NCBI RefSeq assembly: GCF_009846525.1
Contig: NZ_CP024621.1
Location: 1 to 64,000, forward strand
Source: Halomonas meridiana
Lineage (GTDB): Bacteria > Pseudomonadota > Gammaproteobacteria > Pseudomonadales > Halomonadaceae
DNA length: 64,000 bases
Reading direction: 5' to 3'
Made by a program: the position numbers and the translations under genes. Position 1 is the first letter of the stretch. Each line of letters starts with the position of its first letter. Shown one piece after another: positions 11,423 through 20,457 of this stretch. The notes beneath the pieces are model-generated. The model did not search any database. It saw only the letters and a program-made list of their open reading frames with translations, and had not been told where the DNA came from.

Positions 11423-12461
11423 CTCTGCCAAGCGTCTGCTGGTCGTAGGGCCTTCCTGGGTCGGTGATATGGTCATGGCCCAAAGCCTATTCATGACCTT
11501 AAAAGCGCGCTACCCAGGTGCCACGCTGGGGGTAGTTGCCCCCGGCTGGTCACAGCCGATTCTCGAGCGTATGCCGCAGGTGGATGAAGTGCTGCCATTG
11601 GCAGTGGGCCACGGAGAGTTTGGACTGGCCAGCCGCCGGGAGCTGGCGGCCCGGCTACGGGGCCGTTTTGATCGTGCCATCGTGCTGCCACGCTCCTGGA
11701 AAGCAGCGCTGGTGCCGTTCATGGCGCGTATCCCCGAACGCGTGGGCTTCTTAGGCGAGCACCGCTACGGCTTGCTAAAAGAGCGTCGAAAACTCGACAA
11801 GCAGGTGCTGGATCAAACCGTCAAACGGTTTGTATCGCTGGGGCTGCCGTTGGAAGAGGCACAAAGCGGGCAGTTCACGATACCCAAGCCACGGCTCACC
11901 ATCGACCGCGATAATTTGGTGAACTTGCGCCTGTCCCATGCGCTCTCCTCTCGACCTGCCATTGGCATGATGCCTGGCGCAGAGTATGGCCCCGCCAAAC
12001 AGTGGCCGTTGGCGTACTTTCACGAACTGGCTGCCAAATTGATCAAGGAAGGCTTCGAGGTTCGAGTGCTGGGCGGGGCGAAAGATCATGCGGCAGGGCA
12101 GACCATCGTCAAAGGCCTGCCGCATGCGCATAATCTGTGCGGAAAGACCCAGCTGGCCGATGCCGTGGATTTGCTCGCCGATTGTCGTCAAGTGGTCACG
12201 AACGATTCGGGCCTGATGCACGTGGCAGCGGCCGTGGGCGTGCGCATCCATGCGCTGTATGGCTCGTCATCGCCCGCTTATACGCCGCCGCTGACGAGCA
12301 ACGCCGAGATCCACTATCTGGGCCTCTCCTGTTCGCCATGCTTTCAGCGCACGTGCCCGTTAGGCCATACGAACTGCTTGAACGAGCTAGAAGTGGAGCG
12401 GGTATATCAGGCAATGCGAGCCGATCGCCATAACGCCAGCGGTGTCATCGTTAGCGCATGA
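11415..12461 (+). CDS. waaF: Lipopolysaccharide heptosyltransferase II
   Basis: WaaF adds the second L,D-heptose to heptose I of the lipopolysaccharide inner core on the cytoplasmic face of the inner membrane. The 348-residue GT9-family product starts [20 protein letters not shown], the typical WaaF N-terminus, and contains [14 protein letters not shown] in the sugar-nucleotide-binding C-terminal domain. It overlaps hldD by eight bases, so the enzyme making ADP-heptose and one using it are co-translated. Its last 11 bases overlap tail to tail with the next gene. Confidence 0.92.
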   Translation: MANSAKRLLVVGPSWVGDMVMAQSLFMTLKARYPGATLGVVAPGWSQPILERMPQVDEVLPLAVGHGEFGLASRRELAARLRGRFDRAIVLPRSWKAALVPFMARIPERVGFLGEHRYGLLKERRKLDKQVLDQTVKRFVSLGLPLEEAQSGQFTIPKPRLTIDRDNLVNLRLSHALSSRPAIGMMPGAEYGPAKQWPLAYFHELAAKLIKEGFEVRVLGGAKDHAAGQTIVKGLPHAHNLCGKTQLADAVDLLADCRQVVTNDSGLMHVAAAVGVRIHALYGSSSPAYTPPLTSNAEIHYLGLSCSPCFQRTCPLGHTNCLNELEVERVYQAMRADRHNASGVIVSA

Positions 12462-14103
12462 TCTCCATTTCATTGGCTTGGTCGGCAGGGGTTTCGGTGA
12501 CTTGGTCAATGGCGTTCTCGTCAGGCTCGCGCCGTTGGGGCGTGAGTCCATCCCATAGGCGATGTTGCAGCGCGGTTTCCTCTCGTAGGCGCTCGTTTAG
12601 CGCTTGCAGTCCATGAATCTCGACCAGCGTAGGCTGGCTGCTGAGCAGCGAAGCGCCTAGCCCTGCGCGATGTTCCTCCAGCGGTAGCCCCATGGCGTCG
12701 AGGATCGTGGGGAAGACATCGAGCATGGTCGCGCCTCGGCGCACTCGCTGCGGGCGTATACCGTCGCCCAGCATGATGAGCGTATTGTCACGATCCAGCG
12801 CGGTGAGCTGATCCCACACCGATACGCGCATGGTGAGATGATCGCTGAGCACCACGACCAGCGTATTCTCCAATAGCCCCTCTTGTTCCAAACGCTCGAT
12901 GAAGTCTCGTGCTTGGCGTGCAGAGCACTTCACCGAGTAGAGAATGTCCTGACCATCGAACGGGCCCTGGCGGTCCAGGCAGGTTTGCGAGGGAAAGCCG
13001 CTGGGCGCATGGCCCGCGATGCTTAAATTCACCACCGCCCAGGGGCCGTCGTCCTCGTCGCTCAAGCGGCGAATCTCGTCGGCGGTCACGTCGTATAGTG
13101 TGTCGTCATACAGCCCCCAGCTATTCACATACTCGGGGTCGTCGAGTTCAGGCAGCAGCTCCTCTTTGCCTTTTACGGTATCGAACTGGTGACCGCGATA
13201 GAAAAGGCCCTTGCCGGCAAACTGGGTGCTGGCCCCCCCAAAAAAGCTGAGCCGATAGCCCTGTCCGGCCAGTACGTCTCCTAGGCAGTCAACGCCGGGC
13301 ACCACCTGATTGAGTGGCTCGAACTGACTATCGTGTAGCAGGCCTGCGGGCATGAGCGGCACGCCGCACTGGCTGGCAATCATTCCGGCCATGGTCCAAC
13401 CGGTGTTCTCCATCTGATGAATCCCCTCAAACACCAGTCCGCGCTCGCCCAGCGCGGTCAAATCCGCGTACGCGTCGCCAAACAGCTCGTTGCTGTAGGT
13501 GCGCTCCATGCTTTCCAAATACATCAGCAGCAGGTTGGGGGAATCGGGCTGGTCGCTGGTTAGAGGAGCCACGTAGCGGCGGTCGAGCCACGCGCCGTCG
13601 TCCGTGACGATGGCAGCGCTGCGCTGACCGATGCCATAAAGCAGTGGATTGGCCGCCAGCAGCGCGATGGCGAAGAAGCGCTCGGTCAATCGCCAGCGCT
13701 GGTCGTGACGCGATAGCCACGTCACCGACACGAGGACGGCCAAGACCGTCACGGTATAGGTAAGCGCCAGCAGCATTTTACCCGCACCGCCGTGCTCCGC
13801 CATGCCCGCCTGCAGGTGAAAAAACACCGCACCCAGGTCGACGTTGCCAAAGCTGTCCGCTAAATAGACATAGATGCTGAATAAGCTAAGGGGCGCCAGC
13901 GACCACGGCCACATGGGGCGGTAGCGCGCATTGAGCGGAGCGCCCCAGCGCAGCTTGATACCTATGCCAATCCATACCGCCGCTATCAAAAAAAGCGTCC
14001 ACCAGGGCAGGCGCGTCAGTACGGTAACGGCATAGCCAAGGCTAAGACCCATCACGACCAGCGGCAGCCAGGGGGTAAGTTTGAGTGACCTTGAGGCGGA
14101 CAT
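12451..14103 (-). CDS. OpgB-like membrane phosphoglycerol transferase (sulfatase fold)
   Basis: The 550-residue protein has about five hydrophobic segments in its first 160 residues and a large periplasmic sulfatase-type domain after them. ESMERTYSN...GWTMAGMIASQCGVPL closely resembles the corresponding stretch of phosphoglycerol transferase OpgB/MdoB, with the Thr of GWTMAG in the nucleophile position, and VVLSDHLTM carries the metal-binding Asp-His. OpgB moves phosphoglycerol from phosphatidylglycerol to periplasmic glucans. No glucan synthase (opgGH) is visible here. Given its place among lipopolysaccharide genes, it could instead modify lipopolysaccharide core; that is inference. It is shorter than E. 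coli OpgB, lacking the long C-terminal part. ATG at 14103 follows AAAGGAA. Confidence 0.75.
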   Translation of the reverse strand: MSASRSLKLTPWLPLVVMGLSLGYAVTVLTRLPWWTLFLIAAVWIGIGIKLRWGAPLNARYRPMWPWSLAPLSLFSIYVYLADSFGNVDLGAVFFHLQAGMAEHGGAGKMLLALTYTVTVLAVLVSVTWLSRHDQRWRLTERFFAIALLAANPLLYGIGQRSAAIVTDDGAWLDRRYVAPLTSDQPDSPNLLLMYLESMERTYSNELFGDAYADLTALGERGLVFEGIHQMENTGWTMAGMIASQCGVPLMPAGLLHDSQFEPLNQVVPGVDCLGDVLAGQGYRLSFFGGASTQFAGKGLFYRGHQFDTVKGKEELLPELDDPEYVNSWGLYDDTLYDVTADEIRRLSDEDDGPWAVVNLSIAGHAPSGFPSQTCLDRQGPFDGQDILYSVKCSARQARDFIERLEQEGLLENTLVVVLSDHLTMRVSVWDQLTALDRDNTLIMLGDGIRPQRVRRGATMLDVFPTILDAMGLPLEEHRAGLGASLLSSQPTLVEIHGLQALNERLREETALQHRLWDGLTPQRREPDENAIDQVTETPADQANEMEIMR

Positions 14104-14246
14104 CCTGTATTCCTTTTCAGAACGTGCTAAATGAGGAGGCCAGCTTATCAAAAGACGCGCCTCGTGGCCGTGTTAGCATGTCACTCAACAGGCCTGGAGC
14201 ACGGATGAACCGTGCGCGCCTTAAACTGAGTGGACAAAGGTGAGAC

Positions 14247-15008
14247 GTGTCTATTTCCGCTGTGTTAATTGTCAAAAACGAAGCGCACCACTTACGTGAG
14301 TGCCTGGAAACCCTGACCTGGGCCGACGAAATCGTGGTGCTCGATGCGGGTAGCCAGGATGAGACGTGCGCGATTGCGCGAGAGTTCACTCAGAATGTGA
14401 GCGTCAACGCCGACTGGCAAGGCTTTGGTATTCAGCGCCAGCGGGCAGAAGCCCTGGCAACGGGTGAGTGGATTTTGATGGTCGATGCCGATGAGCGCGT
14501 GACGCCTGAGCTGCGCGCCAGCATTCAGGCCGCCATTCAGCAGCCGCCCGCTGCCTACAGCGTGAGCCGCCTGTCGTGGTGCTTTGGCCGTTTCATTCGC
14601 CACTCTGGCTGGTACCCAGACCGCGTGTTGCGCCTCTACCCGAAACGCCAGGCGGGCTATAACGCTGCGCTGGTGCATGAAAAGCTGGTGGTAGAAGCCG
14701 GGCTGATGGAAAAGCCGTTATCCGGCGACCTGCTTCACTACACCTACCGCGACCTGCACCACTATCTTGAAAAATCGGCACATTACGCCCAGGCCTGGGC
14801 AGAGCAGCGCGCCGCCCAGGGTAAAACGGCCACGCTGTGGCAGGGCATTAGCCACGGCCTAGCCTGCTTTCTCAAAATGTATGTGCTCAAAGCGGGCTTT
14901 AAAGATGGCAAACAGGGGCTGTTGTTAGCCCTGCTGTCCTCTCACTCAACCTTCGCTAAGTACGCCGATCTCTGGGTTCGTACGCAGCCCTCCGAGAAGC
15001 AGCGCTGA
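14247..15008 (+). CDS. Glycosyltransferase family 2, WaaE/LgtF-like core glucosyltransferase
   Basis: The 253-residue product has a GT2 start (SISAVLIVKNEAHHLRECL) and the nucleotide-sugar DADER motif near residue 83, and it lacks membrane helices. The ADEIVVLDAGSQDET segment and length are those of the WaaE/KdtX/LgtF group, which adds glucose to heptose I of the inner core. The start is GTG at 14247 behind AAAGGTGAG. Its 3' end overlaps the next gene on the opposite strand by 63 bases. The acceptor is inferred from family and context. Confidence 0.8.
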   Translation: MSISAVLIVKNEAHHLRECLETLTWADEIVVLDAGSQDETCAIAREFTQNVSVNADWQGFGIQRQRAEALATGEWILMVDADERVTPELRASIQAAIQQPPAAYSVSRLSWCFGRFIRHSGWYPDRVLRLYPKRQAGYNAALVHEKLVVEAGLMEKPLSGDLLHYTYRDLHHYLEKSAHYAQAWAEQRAAQGKTATLWQGISHGLACFLKMYVLKAGFKDGKQGLLLALLSSHSTFAKYADLWVRTQPSEKQR

Positions 15009-16013
15009 GATTTGTTCGGCTGCTGCGTTGAGATCGATAGCGGTCATGTCCTGTTGGTCGGCGCCTGAAGGCGGGCTAAACGCTAAGCGCTTTTCCGCCC
15101 GGTTGCAGGTTTGCCAGCGCAACGGCGTGGCGGAGCGTTTAGCCGGATAAAAACCCGCCGTGGCGATGTCCAGGCAGCCTGCGATATGCAGCGGGCCGGT
15201 TGAACCGGCAATCAGCATGTCCGCTCCGCCAAGCTGTCGGGCAAAGGCATCGACACCTGCGGTGTTGGGGAAGTGGTCTGCTGCAACGCCCTGTTTGGCA
15301 AGCTGCTCCCTCAAATCTTGTGCCTGAGGCTGCTCACTGGGGCCAGCGCTAATCAGCCAGCGTAGTGGCAGGTGCTGGCACTGCTGGTGCACTTGAGTGA
15401 TCAGTGTGGCGTACTGCGCCACCGATAGATTCACAGCCGAGCCGCCGCTGCCAGGATGAACCACCACCACGTGCTCTGAAGCATCGTTGACCAACGTTTG
15501 TCGCTGTTTATAACGCTGCGCGTCATCCATCGGCCAGAAGGGGGGCGAGGGCAGGGTGGAAAGCGTTAGCGAAAGGCGAGCCAGCAGTTCACAGGCCAAA
15601 TCGACGTTGTACTGGTACTCCGGCTTTGCTGATTGCGAGCGGCGCTGGCGTACCCGTACGTTATAGAACACCTGCGCCCACTTGGTCGCCGGGGCAACGC
15701 GCAGCGGAATGCCTGCTTTCATGCCTAGCCAACCAATGCGCGGCGTCGAGAACAGCGTTAGCAGTGCATCGAATTTCGATTGTTTCACGTGAAACAATAG
15801 CGCCTGCTGCGCCGCTTTATCGGCTTGGCTGCCGGGGTCGATAATGACCTCATCTACCCATGGGCACGCCTTAGCTAACGGGGCCGTATAAGCGGGGACC
15901 AGCACCGTAACGTGGGGAGCAGGCGATGCCTGTTTCAAACACGCCAAGGCTGGCCACGCCAACATAAAATCGCCGATTTTGTCGTTACGCACGACAAGCA
16001 GTCTCTGCGCCAT
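14946..16013 (-). CDS. Glycosyltransferase family 9 (heptosyltransferase-like)
   Basis: The 355-residue product starts RLLVVRNDKIGDFMLAWPAL, the GT9 N-terminal pattern, and has LIAGSTGPLHIAGCLDIATAG in the donor-binding domain. It is a third heptosyltransferase-like protein in this cluster beside WaaF and the OpsX-like enzyme, so it may add heptose III or another heptose. parS site 5 lies inside the gene at 15781-15796 and encodes FHVKQ near residue 75. The 3' end overlaps the GT2 gene by 63 bases. Confidence 0.8.
   Translation of the reverse strand: MAQRLLVVRNDKIGDFMLAWPALACLKQASPAPHVTVLVPAYTAPLAKACPWVDEVIIDPGSQADKAAQQALLFHVKQSKFDALLTLFSTPRIGWLGMKAGIPLRVAPATKWAQVFYNVRVRQRRSQSAKPEYQYNVDLACELLARLSLTLSTLPSPPFWPMDDAQRYKQRQTLVNDASEHVVVVHPGSGGSAVNLSVAQYATLITQVHQQCQHLPLRWLISAGPSEQPQAQDLREQLAKQGVAADHFPNTAGVDAFARQLGGADMLIAGSTGPLHIAGCLDIATAGFYPAKRSATPLRWQTCNRAEKRLAFSPPSGADQQDMTAIDLNAAAEQISALLLGGLRTNPEIGVLSEG
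15781..15796. promoter_or_regulatory. parS: parS site 5 (inside the GT9 gene)
   Basis: A perfect TGTTTCACGTGAAACA, 8.6 kb beyond site 4, inside a gene with no link to replication. Read on the minus strand it encodes FHVKQ. Confidence 0.9.
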
Positions 16014-16097
16014 GATTTAGGCCCCGTTAATAGCAGCCTGTATACTACAAGAGATTGTAAGGATTGTTTAACAGTGGGCGGCTAGGTAGGGCAAGCG

Positions 16098-17216
16098 ATG
16101 GCAAATAAGGTACTGCAACTGTGTCTTTCCGATGGTAAGGGCGGAATGGAGCTATACGTAGACCGGGTGATAGAAGATCTGCTGGCGGAAGGTTGGGACG
16201 TCATCGGCATCTGCCTGAAAGACACCAAGGTAGAAACTTACATGCAGCGCAACGGAGTGCCGTATAAGGCCTTTGCGAGCAACGGGCAGGCGCTGGTCAA
16301 CCTGCTGTCGATACGTCGCTGGTTGAAGGAGGAAAACATCTCCGTCATTCACTGCCATAAATCGAGTGATCTACGCCTCACCACCCTGTTAAAAGCGCTG
16401 CTACCGAAGCTAAGAATAATTTATACAGATCACGTGGGCGGGCAGCGCCCTAAAAAAAGCGCCTATCACCGTGTTGCCTATGGCAGCGTTGATCGTGTGC
16501 TGTCTATTAGCCAAGCAACGTATCAGCGCAATATCCGCAATTTACCGCTTCCTCAGGAGCGAGTGATTTGCTTGCCCCACGGAGTCGATATCGATAAGTA
16601 CCAGCCCAATCGTGACCCTGCCGCCATTATGGCTAAGCGTGAAGCGCTGGGTGTGCCGGCAGACGCGGTGCTTATCGGGCTGCCGGGCCGGGTGACGCCT
16701 GGCAAAGGCCAGGACGTCTGGGTAAACGCCCTGCTAACGCTTGACCCCACGCTTAACTTTTATGCGCTCTCTATCGGTGGCACTGACTATGCGTCAGGTG
16801 GCGTGGAAGCGTTCTATGCCGAGCTGCAGCGCACCATCGCGGGCACGCCGCTGGCGGATAAAATCACCTTTCTAGGGCATCGCAGTGACCTGACGGATAT
16901 TTTGCCCGTACTGGATGTGGTGTGCATTCCGTCAGAAAACGAAGCGTTCGGCCTGACCATCATCGAATCCATGGCCTGTGGGATGCCGATCATTGGCTCG
17001 AATACCGGGTCGTTGCCGGAGCTAGTGGATTCTGATTCCGGCGTGTTGGTAGGCCCGTTTGACGTGCCCGCCTGGCGCGATGCCATGGACACGCTAATTC
17101 GCGATGCGGCCACACGTCAAGCGATGGGGCGTGCCGCGCGTCGGCGCGTGGAGGAGCACTTCAGTAACAAGCAGCACGTGAAGCGCTTAATGGAGATTTA
17201 CACGGCGTCTGCATAG
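16098..17216 (+). CDS. Glycosyltransferase family 4 protein
   Basis: The 372-residue product has the GT-B fold typical of GT4: an N-terminal acceptor domain and a C-terminal donor domain with PGRVTPGKGQDVWV and the EX7E-like PSENEAFGLTIIESMACGMPIIGS. It probably adds a sugar to the lipopolysaccharide outer core. Donor and acceptor cannot be told from the sequence. It diverges from the GT9 gene across 84 bases and overlaps kdkA tail to tail by 19 bases. Confidence 0.8.
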   Translation: MANKVLQLCLSDGKGGMELYVDRVIEDLLAEGWDVIGICLKDTKVETYMQRNGVPYKAFASNGQALVNLLSIRRWLKEENISVIHCHKSSDLRLTTLLKALLPKLRIIYTDHVGGQRPKKSAYHRVAYGSVDRVLSISQATYQRNIRNLPLPQERVICLPHGVDIDKYQPNRDPAAIMAKREALGVPADAVLIGLPGRVTPGKGQDVWVNALLTLDPTLNFYALSIGGTDYASGGVEAFYAELQRTIAGTPLADKITFLGHRSDLTDILPVLDVVCIPSENEAFGLTIIESMACGMPIIGSNTGSLPELVDSDSGVLVGPFDVPAWRDAMDTLIRDAATRQAMGRAARRRVEEHFSNKQHVKRLMEIYTASA

Positions 17217-17941
17217 CCTGCGTAAAGCGGTGCCATCAGATTTTTCACTTGGCTAGGGGCAAACTTCACCACCGAGCGCTCCAACCGCTGCAGGTTACTT
17301 GCCTGCCACTTGCCTGGTGGGCGCAGACGGCAGCGGTCGAGATCGATCAGCCAGGGCTTGCCAGCCTCATCCACCAGGATGTTGCGGGCGTTGAGGTCTA
17401 CATGGTCCAAGCCTGCTTGATGAAAGCGTTTAATCATCGCGCCGATGCGCTTTAGCAGCGCCTCATCAGCCTCGCCATCGGTGAGTAATGAGGCCAACGC
17501 CCGAGCACCGGGGATGCGCACGGTCAGCAGCGCCGCCTCATAGGTCAGCCCAAACCGTGTGACGCAACAGGCCACCGGGCGGGGCACGGGTAGGCCTTGC
17601 TCATACAGCGCGGCGGTCAGGCGCACTTCGCGAAACGCTCGGGTGCGTTCTGCCCCCAGCCAGACATAACGCTGCTGGCTGAGTTTGGCGATCAGACCGC
17701 CGCGCTGGTAGGGCCGCAGCACCCACTGTTCGTCGTCGCGTGCTTGCAGGAACAAACTGCTACCACGGCCCGGCGCTTCGCCGACCACCAAGTGACGCGC
17801 TCGCCAATACGCCGCTTCAAACAGCGCCGTGCTCAAGGGGTGAGTAGGGGAGGACAGTTGGTGTGATGCGCAGGCGTCACTTAAACTGTCAGCATCATGT
17901 AGAATCAGCCCATTTTTCTGCTGGAGTGCCGCTAAGCGCAT
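17198..17941 (-). CDS. kdkA: 3-deoxy-D-manno-octulosonic acid (Kdo) kinase
   Basis: KdkA phosphorylates the 4-position of the single Kdo on lipid A precursor, as in Haemophilus. The 247-residue product has a small kinase fold: WVLRPYQRGGL with the ATP lysine-type region, the catalytic loop HVDLNARNILVD near residue 183, and LIDLDRCRL with the metal-binding Asp. The start ATG at 17941 is preceded by AGAGAGGG and shares two bases with the divergent start of the OpsX-like gene. Presence of KdkA suggests that WaaA here adds only one Kdo. Confidence 0.88.
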   Translation of the reverse strand: MRLAALQQKNGLILHDADSLSDACASHQLSSPTHPLSTALFEAAYWRARHLVVGEAPGRGSSLFLQARDDEQWVLRPYQRGGLIAKLSQQRYVWLGAERTRAFREVRLTAALYEQGLPVPRPVACCVTRFGLTYEAALLTVRIPGARALASLLTDGEADEALLKRIGAMIKRFHQAGLDHVDLNARNILVDEAGKPWLIDLDRCRLRPPGKWQASNLQRLERSVVKFAPSQVKNLMAPLYAGYADAV

Positions 17942-19037
17942 GAAGCCCTCTCTGCCTGCTCAACCAAACCATATTGCCATTTTGCGCCTCTCCGCCTTGG
18001 GAGACGTATGCAATCTCGTGCCCACGGTGCGAGCGCTGCAGCGTCAGTGGCCGAGCGCGCGCATTACCTGGATTATCGGCAAGGGGGAGCACAGTTTACT
18101 GGCGGGGCTTTCTGGGGTCGAGTTTGTAGTGTACGAAAAATCGACGGGGCTCTCCGGCATGCGCGCTATCTGGCGTGAGCTGGCGGATACCCGCTTTGAT
18201 GTGCTGCTGCATATGCAGCAGGCCATTCGCGCCAGTGTGCTCTCGCTGGGGCTTAAAGCCAATGTGCGCGTCGGCTATGACAAAGCTCGCGCCAAGGACG
18301 CCCAGCACTGGTTTACCCAACACCAGCTAGCGCCCCATGCCAACGCCCACGTGCTGGAGTCATTCATGGACTTCGCCCGTTTACTGGGCGTCGAAGACGA
18401 CCGCCTAGAGTGGAATCTCGCGGTGCCCGCAGTGGCCTATGAGGAAGCCCGCGCTATTAGTGGCGATGCCCCTTATTTAGTGATTAACCCCTGTAGCAAC
18501 GCGCGTTTGCGCAACTTCCGCAACTGGTCGGTGGAAGGCTACGCCAGCGTGATTGAACACGCGTGGGTGCAGCACGGTCTGAAGAGCGTACTCACCGGTG
18601 GCGGCAGCCCGCTTGAGCGGGAAATGGGTGACCATATCGAAGCGCTCTGCCAGTCAGGAAGTGTGATCAATGCCATTGGCGGCACCTCGTTGAAGGGCGT
18701 ATTGGCGCTGATCGACAACGCCCGCGCGGTGATTGCGCCGGATACTGGCCCGGCTCATATGGGCAACGCCATGGGCACGCCAACGCTCGGCCTTTATGCC
18801 ACCACCAATCCCCAGCGGGCCGCGCCCTACTTGTGGCGCGACTTTGCCGTCAATGCCTACCCCGATGCGGTACGCACCTACCTGCATAAATCGGTGGACG
18901 AGGTGAGCTGGGGGCAGCGAGTACGCCATGCCGATGCCATGGACTTGATCAAGGCTGACGATGTGATTGCTAAGCTAGACGCGCTGCTGGCGCATACCGC
19001 AGCGCAGACCACAACAGGACCCTCGGATGAAAGTTGA
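17940..19037 (+). CDS. OpsX-like lipopolysaccharide heptosyltransferase I (GT9)
   Basis: The 365-residue protein begins [22 protein letters not shown] and has [20 protein letters not shown] and [20 protein letters not shown]. These blocks resemble Haemophilus OpsX, which adds the first heptose to phosphorylated Kdo, more than E. coli WaaC; this comparison is from memory. It lies next to kdkA, the enzyme making that phosphorylated acceptor. ATG at 17940 has GGAG 13 bases upstream. The 3' end overlaps hldE by 11 bases. Confidence 0.82.
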   Translation: MKPSLPAQPNHIAILRLSALGDVCNLVPTVRALQRQWPSARITWIIGKGEHSLLAGLSGVEFVVYEKSTGLSGMRAIWRELADTRFDVLLHMQQAIRASVLSLGLKANVRVGYDKARAKDAQHWFTQHQLAPHANAHVLESFMDFARLLGVEDDRLEWNLAVPAVAYEEARAISGDAPYLVINPCSNARLRNFRNWSVEGYASVIEHAWVQHGLKSVLTGGGSPLEREMGDHIEALCQSGSVINAIGGTSLKGVLALIDNARAVIAPDTGPAHMGNAMGTPTLGLYATTNPQRAAPYLWRDFAVNAYPDAVRTYLHKSVDEVSWGQRVRHADAMDLIKADDVIAKLDALLAHTAAQTTTGPSDES

Positions 19038-20457
19038 TTTAACCGCCCTGGAACATGCCCGCGTACTGGTGGTAGGCGACGTCATGCTCGACCGCTACTG
19101 GCACGGCGGCACCTCGCGGATCTCCCCAGAAGCGCCGGTGCCCGTGGTACGCGTGGAAGATGCCGACGACCGCCCCGGTGGCGCAGCCAACGTAGCGCTC
19201 AACGTGGCGTCCCTAGGCGGCCATGCGGCGCTGGCGGGGGTCGTGGGCGAGGATGAGAATGCCGAGCTGCTCACCAAGCGCCTGGCTGCATCCAATGTAA
19301 GCACTTACTTTCAGCGCAGCCCCGACATACCAACGATTACCAAGCTGCGCGTGATGAGCCGTAATCAGCAGTTGCTGCGCTTGGACTTTGAGCAGCGCCT
19401 CGACAGTGTGGATACCAGCGGCCTGCTGACACAGGTTGAGCAAGCCCTGCCTGAGTGCGACGTGGTGATTTTATCGGACTACGGCAAGGGCACGCTCAAC
19501 CAAGTGGAGCGGTTGATCGAGATGGCTCGCCATCACGGCAAGCGAGTGCTGATCGACCCCAAAGGCCAAGACTTCACCAAGTACCTGGGGGCCAGCCTGA
19601 TTACCCCCAACTTAACCGAGTTTGAAGCCGTGGCAGGCCCATGCGCCACCGACACCATACTGGCCGAGCGAGGCGAAGCGCTGCGTGCTGAGCTGGAACT
19701 CGAAGCGCTGTTGATTACCCGCAGCGAAAAGGGCATGACGCTAATTCGTGAAGGCCACGCACCGCTGCATCTGCCCACCCGTGCCCAGGAAGTGTTCGAT
19801 GTGACCGGCGCAGGTGACACCGTGATTGGCCTGATGGGGTTAGCGCTAGCCGCTGGCCACTCGCTGCCGGAAGCAATGATGCTAGCGAACCTCGGTGCGG
19901 GCCTGGTGGTGGCCAAGCCGGGTACCGCCACGCTCTCCATTGCCGAGCTCTACACCGCGCTGCACGGCGATAAGCTGGCCGAATTTGGCGTGATTACGCA
20001 GGCAGCATTGGTGGAGGCCGTGCGCGCCGCGCAGCGTCGCGGCGAGCGTGTGGTGATGACCAATGGCTGCTTCGATATTCTGCATGCGGGCCATGTGGGG
20101 TATTTAGAGCAGGCCAAGCGCCTGGGCGACCGCCTGATTGTGGCGGTGAACGACGACGCCTCCATTGGCCGCTTAAAAGGGCCAAAGCGCCCCATAAACC
20201 CGCTGAACCGGCGGATGCAAGTACTGGCCGGGCTCGGTGCGGTGGATTGGGTGGTGCCGTTTAGTGATGACACGCCCGCCGCCCTGATTGAGCAAGTACT
20301 GCCGGATATCCTGGTTAAAGGCGGCGACTACCGCCCCGAGGATATCGCTGGCGGCAGCGCCGTGATTGCCAACGGTGGCAAGGTGAAAGTGCTGGGCTTT
20401 GAAGACGGTGTGTCCACCTCGGCGATGATCAGCTCGATTCTGGATCGCGAAAGTTAA
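19027..20457 (+). CDS. hldE: Bifunctional heptose 7-phosphate kinase / heptose 1-phosphate adenylyltransferase
   Basis: HldE catalyses two steps of ADP-heptose synthesis on either side of GmhB. The 476-residue product has an N-terminal PfkB-type kinase domain (about 1-320, with [12 protein letters not shown]) and a C-terminal cytidylyltransferase-fold domain (about 340-476, with [20 protein letters not shown]). It is a full-length fusion. Its start lies inside the preceding gene and its stop overlaps the waaA start (TAATG), so opsX-like, hldE and waaA form a tightly coupled operon. Confidence 0.96.
   Translation: MKVDLTALEHARVLVVGDVMLDRYWHGGTSRISPEAPVPVVRVEDADDRPGGAANVALNVASLGGHAALAGVVGEDENAELLTKRLAASNVSTYFQRSPDIPTITKLRVMSRNQQLLRLDFEQRLDSVDTSGLLTQVEQALPECDVVILSDYGKGTLNQVERLIEMARHHGKRVLIDPKGQDFTKYLGASLITPNLTEFEAVAGPCATDTILAERGEALRAELELEALLITRSEKGMTLIREGHAPLHLPTRAQEVFDVTGAGDTVIGLMGLALAAGHSLPEAMMLANLGAGLVVAKPGTATLSIAELYTALHGDKLAEFGVITQAALVEAVRAAQRRGERVVMTNGCFDILHAGHVGYLEQAKRLGDRLIVAVNDDASIGRLKGPKRPINPLNRRMQVLAGLGAVDWVVPFSDDTPAALIEQVLPDILVKGGDYRPEDIAGGSAVIANGGKVKVLGFEDGVSTSAMISSILDRES

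Noticed and set aside
10676..11494. A 272-codon open frame antisense to hldD and waaF
   Set aside because: It lies wholly within two well-supported genes and reads as a low-complexity shadow of them.
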